This document shows positions 47,314 through 52,865 of a stretch of 52,865 nt of DNA, piece by piece; position 1 is the stretch's first letter; the number at the start of each line of letters is the position of its first letter. This DNA comes from Amycolatopsis thermalba (GTDB lineage: Bacteria; Actinomycetota; Actinomycetes; Mycobacteriales; Pseudonocardiaceae), in contig NZ_PQHW01000043.1 in the NCBI RefSeq assembly GCF_003385215.1, positions 1-52,865 on the forward strand. Direction: 5' to 3'. A model generated the notes under the pieces. The model made no database searches and was not told the origin of the DNA. It worked only from the letters and a program-made list of their open reading frames with translations. The translations under genes and the position numbers were made by a program.

Positions 47314-47931
47314 TCAGCGGCGGCCCGCGCGGCTGCCCTGGTACGCGGGCTCCCGCAGGCGCGACAGCCAGTCCGGGTAGAGGCGGGCCCCGGGTGGGCT
47401 GTGCAGCATCGGGTCGAAGCTGGGGCGCTCGCCGTCACCCAGGGGGCTGTCCAGCACGATCCGCGCCACCGGGGTGGCCGGGCCGGTGAGCTTGGCGACG
47501 CAGCACGTCACCGTCACCGGCCCGGCCGCCACCGCGTCCAGCGAGGCGCCGTCCGGCCCGTCCACCGACGCGAGGATCCACCGCAGCCCGCGCGCCACCC
47601 GGTAGGGCACGACACTGCTGAACCGCGCCCGCCGCCACCCGCGCGCCGGGCGCAGCAGCACCCGGGCGCTCGCGCTGGCCAGGGTGAGGTCCCACGGGCC
47701 GTCGTCGGTCGGGATGCGCAGCGCCAGGCCGAGGATGTCGGGCATCCGGCCGGGCAGACCGGCCCCTTTGGACAGCCGCGCCACGACCGGGCCACCGGGC
47801 GGCAGCGGCAGCTCGTCCGGTGCCAGCGTCTCGAGCGTGCCCCGCAGCAGGATTCCGCGCGGGTGGAACACGCGCGCCCGCCGCCACCGGGCCAGCGCGC
47901 CGAACACGGGTCGCACGACGGGAGGTGCCAT
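47314..47931 (-). CDS. Catalase-superfamily-like protein of unknown function
   Basis: 205 aa. The segments FHPRGILLRGTLETL, VVARLSKGAGLPGRMPDILGLALRIP and DLTLASAS resemble the beta-barrel core of catalase-like proteins (compare the FSKGAGLP-type loop). It lacks the usual heme Tyr region at the C-terminus, which instead ends LYPDWLSRLREPAYQGSRAGRR. Similar short proteins are sometimes labelled phosphodiesterase in actinobacteria; there is no support here for that activity. It is divergent from the MBL-fold gene by 85 bp. Confidence 0.65.
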   Translation of the reverse strand: MAPPVVRPVFGALARWRRARVFHPRGILLRGTLETLAPDELPLPPGGPVVARLSKGAGLPGRMPDILGLALRIPTDDGPWDLTLASASARVLLRPARGWRRARFSSVVPYRVARGLRWILASVDGPDGASLDAVAAGPVTVTCCVAKLTGPATPVARIVLDSPLGDGERPSFDPMLHSPPGARLYPDWLSRLREPAYQGSRAGRR

Positions 47932-48016
47932 ACCTGGCGGCTACCCAGCCACGGGCGAATCATCCGTCCTCCGATGGGTAGCCGTACCCGGACACCGACC
48001 GGGAAGGGGCCGACGA

Positions 48017-48838
48017 ATGTTCCCCGCCGACTCGCTCACCTTCATCGGCACCGCCACCACCCTGGTCCGGCTGGGGCCGTTCACGGTGCTGACCGACCCG
48101 AACTTCCTGCACCGCGGCCAGTGGTCCTACTTCGGCCAGGGCCTGGTCTCCCGGCGCCGCACCGAACCGGCCGCGCAGGTCGCCGACCTGCCGCCGCTGG
48201 ACGGAGTCGTGCTGTCGCACCTGCACGGCGACCACTTCGACCGGGTCGCCCGCCGGGACCTGCCCGCCGACGTGCCGATCCTGACCACCGAACACGCCGC
48301 CCGGCGCCTGGCCAAACGCGGCTTCCGGGCCACCGTCGCCCTGCCCACCTGGCACCACGACACCTTCCGCGACGGCGACGCCCGGCTCTCCGTCACCGCC
48401 GTCCCCGCCCGGCACGCCCGCGGCCCGCTCAACCGGATCCTGCCGCCGGTCATGGGCAGCATCTGGGAGTACACCCCGCACCCCGGCGCCGCCACGCTGC
48501 GCATCTACGTCAGCGGCGACACGATCGTCCACGACGAGCTGGCCGGGATCCGCCGCCGCTACCCGGAGATCGACGTGGCCGTGCTGCACCTGGGCGGCAC
48601 CCGCGTGCTCGGCGTGCTGGTCACCCTGGACGACCGGCAGGGCGGGCGGATGCTGGAGCTGATGAACCCCACCCACGTGGTACCGGTGCACTTCGACGAC
48701 TACGGCAAGTTCACCTCGCCGGTGTCGAACTTCCTCGCCGAGGCCGCCCGCCGCCACCCGGCCACCGACGTGCGCCTGCTCGCCCGCGGCGAGAGCTTCT
48801 CCCTGGCGAACCTGCTCAGCGCCCGCTCGCCCGGCTGA
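48017..48838 (+). CDS. MBL-fold metallo-hydrolase
   Basis: 273 aa. The metal-binding motif is HLHGDHFD near residue 74; the other conserved positions are LTDPNFLHRG, SGDT near residue 160 and the His in HVVPVHFDDYG near the end. It resembles the UlaG/lactonase-like MBL group that hydrolyses lactones, phosphodiesters or similar esters. GGGAAGGGG precedes the ATG at 48017. The last 23 bases overlap the end of the convergent NrfD-type gene. The substrate is not known. Confidence 0.87.
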   Translation: MFPADSLTFIGTATTLVRLGPFTVLTDPNFLHRGQWSYFGQGLVSRRRTEPAAQVADLPPLDGVVLSHLHGDHFDRVARRDLPADVPILTTEHAARRLAKRGFRATVALPTWHHDTFRDGDARLSVTAVPARHARGPLNRILPPVMGSIWEYTPHPGAATLRIYVSGDTIVHDELAGIRRRYPEIDVAVLHLGGTRVLGVLVTLDDRQGGRMLELMNPTHVVPVHFDDYGKFTSPVSNFLAEAARRHPATDVRLLARGESFSLANLLSARSPG

Positions 48839-49757
48839 TCCGCTCCCGCTGCGGCACCACCACGTACCGCGGGTCCTTCGTGGACGCCACCCCGGCCTCG
48901 AACACCCCGAACCGCTGCACCGCGCTGCCCGCCAGCAGAGCCAGCCCCGACACCACCTGCACCGCCCGGCTGCGGCGGCCCGCCAGCGCACCCACCGCGC
49001 CGCCCAGCGTCAGGTACTCCGACCACTTCCGCAGCCGGTGCGCCTTCCCGGTGGTGTAGGCCTGCGAGACCAGCCCGAGCCGCTGGTCGATCACCTTCGA
49101 CGCGACCAGCTCCGCCGCCGCGCCGAGCACCGCCAGCCGCCGCGCCGGCCCCGCCTCCGACACGGGCGCGCACACCATGCCCAGCCCGGCGCCGCTGGCC
49201 GCGGCCGAACCGGTGAACACGAACGGCAGCTGCCGGTGCGCCTCCCGCCAGGCCGGCACCGCCGTCTGCGACAACAGCACCGCCGTGTAGGAGGCCACCC
49301 CGGGCGCGATCGCCGCCGCCGACAACCCCGCCGGCCGCGCCGCCCACCGCACCAACCGCCCGGGCAGCGTGCGCTGCCACCGCCGCGGCACCAGCTCGGC
49401 CACCCCCGCCACGCCCGCGCCCGGCCCGTAGGCGACGAGGATCCAGGTGCCCACGCTCATCGGCGAGCTGGGCTTGGCCACCCGCAGCATGTGCAGGAAC
49501 CGCTCCGGCCGCCCCAGATCCGCCACCAGCAGGTACATCGACGCCGCGAGCGCCCCCAGCGCCCCGGCCCGGCTCGCCCTGCGCAGCACCGGACGGCCGG
49601 TCAGGTCGGCGCCCGCGCCGAGCATCGCCGACCCGGCCGACAACCCGCCGGTGAACAGGTAGGCCGGGATCTTCCACTCCCACACCGGCGGCTTGAGCAC
49701 CGGCCGCCCGTAGTAGGACCGGAACTCGGCCCTGGGCACCGCGACCTGCTCCCTCAT
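48816..49757 (-). CDS. NrfD/PsrC-type membrane subunit of formate dehydrogenase
   Basis: 313 aa, multi-pass membrane protein that passes electrons from the iron-sulfur subunit to the quinone pool. It has the NrfD start WEWKIPAYLFTGGLSAGSAMLGAG and a loop ADLGRPERFLHMLRVAKPSSPMSVGTW typical of the family; there are eight or more helices. Its ATG overlaps the stop of the iron-sulfur gene, so it is the third gene of the operon. Classic FdnI is a cytochrome b; an NrfD-type partner, without heme, is the alternative seen in some actinobacteria. Confidence 0.88.
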   Translation of the reverse strand: MREQVAVPRAEFRSYYGRPVLKPPVWEWKIPAYLFTGGLSAGSAMLGAGADLTGRPVLRRASRAGALGALAASMYLLVADLGRPERFLHMLRVAKPSSPMSVGTWILVAYGPGAGVAGVAELVPRRWQRTLPGRLVRWAARPAGLSAAAIAPGVASYTAVLLSQTAVPAWREAHRQLPFVFTGSAAASGAGLGMVCAPVSEAGPARRLAVLGAAAELVASKVIDQRLGLVSQAYTTGKAHRLRKWSEYLTLGGAVGALAGRRSRAVQVVSGLALLAGSAVQRFGVFEAGVASTKDPRYVVVPQRERISRASGR

Positions 49758-50644
49758 CCCCTGCCCCGTCCGAAGAAGACCGACACCGCGGCGGCCACGA
49801 ACGCCGACGCGGCCATGCCCGCGTACTTCCACATCGACCCCGCGTCCCGCGTGGGCACCACCGGATCCGGCGGCAGGCCGTACACCTCGGGCTCGTCCAG
49901 CAGCAGGAAGAACGCGCCGTCGCCGCCCACGCCGTCGTCCGGGCTCTCCCCGTACAACCGCGCCTGCGGCACCCCGGCCTCGTGCAACGCGTCCACCCGG
50001 CGCGCGGCCCGCTCCCGCAGCTCGTCCAGCCGCCCGAACTGGATCGAATCGGTCGGGCACGCCTTCGCGCACGCCGGTTCCAGCCCGTCGCGCAGCCGGT
50101 CGTAGCACAACGTGCACTTCCACGCCCGGCCGTCGTCCTCGCGCCGGTCGATCACCCCGTACGGGCAGCCGGACACGCAGTAGCCGCACCCGTTGCAGAT
50201 GTCCGGCTGCACCACCACCGAACCGAACTCGGTGCGGAACAACGCGCCGGTCGGGCACACGTCCAGGCAACCGGCGTGCGTGCAGTGCTTGCACACGTCC
50301 GAGCTCATCAGCCACCGGAAGTCCGTCCGGCTCTCCGCGCCGCCGCCCGCGCCGGGCAGGTCGAACGACGGCATCCCGAGGTCCACCGACGGCGGCTCCG
50401 GCTGCTCGACGAACGCCACGTGCCGCCACGAGTTCGCCCCGAGCATCCCGGTGTTGTCGAACGACATGCCGAGCAGGTCGAACCCGTCGTCGGGCACCCC
50501 GTTCCACTCCTTGCACGCCACCTCGCACGCCTTGCAGCCGATGCACACCGAGGTGTCGGTGAAGAACCCCATCCGCGGCGGGTGCTCGAGGTGGCCGGCG
50601 TCGCCCGCCGGATCGTCGAGCGGACCGTAGAAGCTGTTGCCCAT
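49754..50644 (-). CDS. Formate dehydrogenase iron-sulfur subunit (FdnH-like)
   Basis: 296 aa. Four Cys clusters for [4Fe-4S] centres: CIGCKACEVACKEW, CKHCTHAGCLDVCP, CNGCGYCVSGCPYG and CTLCYDRLRDGLEPACAKACP. A C-terminal helix (YAGMAASAFVAAAVSVFF) anchors it. It relays electrons from the molybdopterin subunit to the NrfD-type membrane partner. Its ATG overlaps the large-subunit stop by one base (TGATG), so the three genes are coupled. Confidence 0.93.
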   Translation of the reverse strand: MGNSFYGPLDDPAGDAGHLEHPPRMGFFTDTSVCIGCKACEVACKEWNGVPDDGFDLLGMSFDNTGMLGANSWRHVAFVEQPEPPSVDLGMPSFDLPGAGGGAESRTDFRWLMSSDVCKHCTHAGCLDVCPTGALFRTEFGSVVVQPDICNGCGYCVSGCPYGVIDRREDDGRAWKCTLCYDRLRDGLEPACAKACPTDSIQFGRLDELRERAARRVDALHEAGVPQARLYGESPDDGVGGDGAFFLLLDEPEVYGLPPDPVVPTRDAGSMWKYAGMAASAFVAAAVSVFFGRGRG

Positions 50645-52865
50645 CACCCCTCCGCTCCCCGCGCCGTGTCCAGGTGGGTGCCGGTCGCCACGGTGATCCC
50701 CGCCCGCGCGCGGTACTCCTGCAGGTAGGCCAGTAGATCCGGGCCCCGGGGGCGGCGGCCCGGCCGGATGTCGCAGGTGGCGACCTTGCTCTCCTGGATG
50801 AACACGTTCGGATCGAGCACCACGCCGAGCAGGTCGTTGACCACGTCCCCATCCACCAGGCCGGTCTGCCCCCAGTGGTAGGGCATCCAGATCTGGTGCA
50901 CCACCCGGTCCTCGATCCGCAACGGCCGCATCCGCTCGGTCACGAACACCCGCGCGTCCACCGCCGCCCTGCTGGTCACCACGTGCGCCCAGTCCAGGTG
51001 CGCCAGCCCGCGCTCGGCGGCCAGTTCCGGCGACACCTCGACGAACAACGCCGGCTGCAGCTCCGCCAGGTAGGGCAGCTGACGGCTCATCCCGCCCGCC
51101 GTGTGGTGCTCGGTCAGCCGCGCGGCGGTGAACACGTACGGGAACACCTCGCCGTGCGGCTCCGGCGGCGACGGGTTGGACGGGTTGTCCACCCGCGGAT
51201 ACACCTTGCGCGCCGGGTTGCCCTGCTGCCCGTACAGCGGGTTGCGCACCGGCGACTCGTGCGGCTCGTAGTGCGTGGGCAGCGGCCCGTCCAGCACCCC
51301 GTTCGGCGCGAACAACCACGCCTTGCCGTCAGCCTGCATGATGAACGGGTCGTCCCCGTGCAGCGCCTCCGGGCCGACGGCGCCCGGCTCGGGCCGGTAG
51401 TCCGGCGGCTTGGTCTTCTCGAAGTCCGGCACGTCGTGCCCGGTCCACTCGCCCTTGCCGGCGTCCCACCACACGAGCTTCTTGCGTTCGCTCCACGGGC
51501 GGCCCCGCGGATCGGCCGAGGCGCGGTTGTAGAGCACGCGCCGGTTCAGCGGCCACGTCCAGCCCCACTCCGACTCGTACGGCCCCTGCTCGTCGTGCGG
51601 TTTCCGCCGCGCCGCCTGGTTCACTTCGCCGGCGTAGACCCCGCTGTAGATCCAGCACCCGCACGCCGTGCTGCCGTCGGCCTTCAGCTCCAGGTAGCCG
51701 TTCAGCGCGCGCCCGGTCTCCAGGTTCACTCCGTTGATGCGCCGCAGCACGTCCTCCCCGGAGGGCTCGTCGCCGTGCTCCATCCGGTAGTCCCACCACA
51801 GGTCCAGCAGGGGCCGGTCCCGCTCGTCGGCGGAGCCGGCCAGCTTCTCCTTCAGGATCCGGCCCAGGTGGTAGAAGAACCACAGCTCGCTGCGCTGGTC
51901 GCCCCTCGGCTCGACGGCCTTGTCCCGCCACTGCAGCATCCGCTGCGTCTGGGTGAACGTGCCCGACTTCTCCACGTGCGAGGCCGCCGGGAAGAAGAAC
52001 ACCTCGGTGCGGCACCGCTCCGGCGCGATCTCCCCGGTCTCGATCTCCGGCGAGTCCTTCCAGAACGTGGCGCTCTCGATCATCGCCAGGTCCCGCACCA
52101 CCAGCCAGTCCAGGTTCGCCATGCCCAGCCGCTGCAACCGCCCGTGCGCCGAGCCCACCGCCGGGTTCTGCCCCAGCAGGAAGTAGCCGAAGACCTTCCC
52201 GTCGATCATGTCCATGACCGTGCGGTAGGTGCCGTGGTCACCGTTGATCCGCGGCAGGTAGCCGAAACACCAGTCGTTCTCCGCGGTGGCGTGCTCGCCC
52301 CAGTACTCCTTCAGCAGCGACACCAGGTAGGCGTCGGCGTTGCGCCAGAACCCCTTCTGCCGGTCACCCCGCACCAGGCGCAGGTAGTCCGCGATGCTCT
52401 CGTGCGAGGTGTCCGGCATCGGCAGGTAGCCGGGCAGCAGGTTGAACAACGTCGGGATGTCCGTCGACCCCTGGATCGAAGCGTGACCCCGCAACGCGAA
52501 CACCCCGCCACCCGGGCGGCCGATGTTGCCCAGCAGCAACTGGATGATCGACCCCGCCCGGATGTACTGCGCCCCCATCGAATGCTGCGTCCAGCCCACG
52601 CTGTACACCAGCGCCGCCGTCCGCTCCCGGCCCGAGTTCTCCGTCCACGCCCGGCACACCTCGTCGAACAGCTCCCGGGGCACCCCGCAGGTCCGCTCCA
52701 CCATCTCCGGCGTGTACCGCGCGAAATGCCGCTTGAGCACCTGGAACACGCACCGCGGGTGCTCCAGCGACGGATCCGCGGCGATCTCGTCCGCCCCGCC
52801 CTCCAGCGGCGGCCCGCCCGACCCGTGCTGGTCCGGCGCCGACTGCTCCTTCGCCCGCGCACCCC
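50644..52865 (-). CDS. Formate dehydrogenase large (molybdopterin) subunit, 5' end beyond window
   Basis: The C-terminal two-thirds of an FdnG-type, molybdenum bis-MGD formate dehydrogenase that oxidises formate to CO2. The frame is open to the right edge. Typical segments: RYTPEMVERTCG, YSVGWTQHSMGAQYIRAGSIIQLLLGNIGRPGGGVFALRGHASIQGSTD, FYHLGRILKEKL and the C-terminal MGD domain (YVFTAARLTEHHTAGGMSRQLPYLAEL). The Cys or selenocysteine active-site residue and the N-terminal iron-sulfur motif are outside the window, so they cannot be checked. The first gene of fdh large - iron-sulfur - NrfD. Confidence 0.95.
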   Translation of the reverse strand, partial: GARAKEQSAPDQHGSGGPPLEGGADEIAADPSLEHPRCVFQVLKRHFARYTPEMVERTCGVPRELFDEVCRAWTENSGRERTAALVYSVGWTQHSMGAQYIRAGSIIQLLLGNIGRPGGGVFALRGHASIQGSTDIPTLFNLLPGYLPMPDTSHESIADYLRLVRGDRQKGFWRNADAYLVSLLKEYWGEHATAENDWCFGYLPRINGDHGTYRTVMDMIDGKVFGYFLLGQNPAVGSAHGRLQRLGMANLDWLVVRDLAMIESATFWKDSPEIETGEIAPERCRTEVFFFPAASHVEKSGTFTQTQRMLQWRDKAVEPRGDQRSELWFFYHLGRILKEKLAGSADERDRPLLDLWWDYRMEHGDEPSGEDVLRRINGVNLETGRALNGYLELKADGSTACGCWIYSGVYAGEVNQAARRKPHDEQGPYESEWGWTWPLNRRVLYNRASADPRGRPWSERKKLVWWDAGKGEWTGHDVPDFEKTKPPDYRPEPGAVGPEALHGDDPFIMQADGKAWLFAPNGVLDGPLPTHYEPHESPVRNPLYGQQGNPARKVYPRVDNPSNPSPPEPHGEVFPYVFTAARLTEHHTAGGMSRQLPYLAELQPALFVEVSPELAAERGLAHLDWAHVVTSRAAVDARVFVTERMRPLRIEDRVVHQIWMPYHWGQTGLVDGDVVNDLLGVVLDPNVFIQESKVATCDIRPGRRPRGPDLLAYLQEYRARAGITVATGTHLDTARGAEG

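Overview
The window is about 52.9 kb of very GC-rich, densely coding DNA. It has frequent GTG starts, many 4-base start/stop overlaps (ATGA or GTGA) and actinobacterial families: an MptB-type mannosyltransferase, MmpS-like and DUF3558-like lipoproteins, an Rv0121-type PPOX protein, ChaB/Rho-N and DUF5703. This points to a Pseudonocardiales-type actinomycete such as an Amycolatopsis relative; that assignment is inference from gene content. No rRNA, tRNA or CRISPR array was found. Both edges cut genes: an S9 peptidase on the left and a formate dehydrogenase large subunit on the right.

Layout. 1-2565: a short + strand run with an S9 peptidase, an S66 LD-carboxypeptidase, a PPOX protein and an MmpS-like lipoprotein. 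2566-3157: a decayed IS5-family transposase, then a 59-bp copy of the end of the lipoprotein gene. 3154-4707: a polyprenol-phosphomannose mannosyltransferase. 4782-12338: an oligopeptide ABC importer (binding protein, two permeases, double ATPase) diverging from an M55 D-aminopeptidase and an M20 peptidase; with the S66 enzyme this resembles a peptidoglycan-peptide recycling set. 13074-20062: two tandem GH92 alpha-mannosidases, one secreted and one lacking any signal peptide, overlapping a FUSC-type exporter that in turn overlaps malate dehydrogenase. 23263-25119: an MFS exporter and its divergent TetR regulator, with two palindromic operators between them. 25132-27551: a MarR / quinone oxidoreductase / NmrA operon with its own palindrome. 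27657-37453: housekeeping and accessory enzymes (YCII, amidase, MFS, methyltransferase, M3 peptidase, phosphatase, UppP, aldo-keto reductase, lipoprotein). 37514-41076: a YjbR-HhH protein and a second M20 peptidase, a broken aminoglycoside nucleotidyltransferase, and an epimerase. 41172-42756: a stress-type set (SDR, small acidic protein, ChaB/Rho-N). 42825-48838: a membrane protein, an AMACR-type CoA enzyme, a secreted GH3 glucosidase, a catalase-like protein and an MBL hydrolase. 48816-52865: a formate dehydrogenase operon with an NrfD-type membrane subunit.

The genes work together in four main ways. Cell-wall peptides can be imported by the ABC system and trimmed by the D-aminopeptidase, M20 peptidase and LD-carboxypeptidase. 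Secreted GH92 and GH3 enzymes release sugars outside the cell. Two local repressor/efflux or redox modules respond to toxic compounds. The formate dehydrogenase feeds electrons to the quinone pool. The clearest oddities are the IS remnant inside duplicated lipoprotein sequence, the three-lesion resistance-type pseudogene, and the GH92 pair with opposite predicted locations. I did not find a convincing wholly new system.
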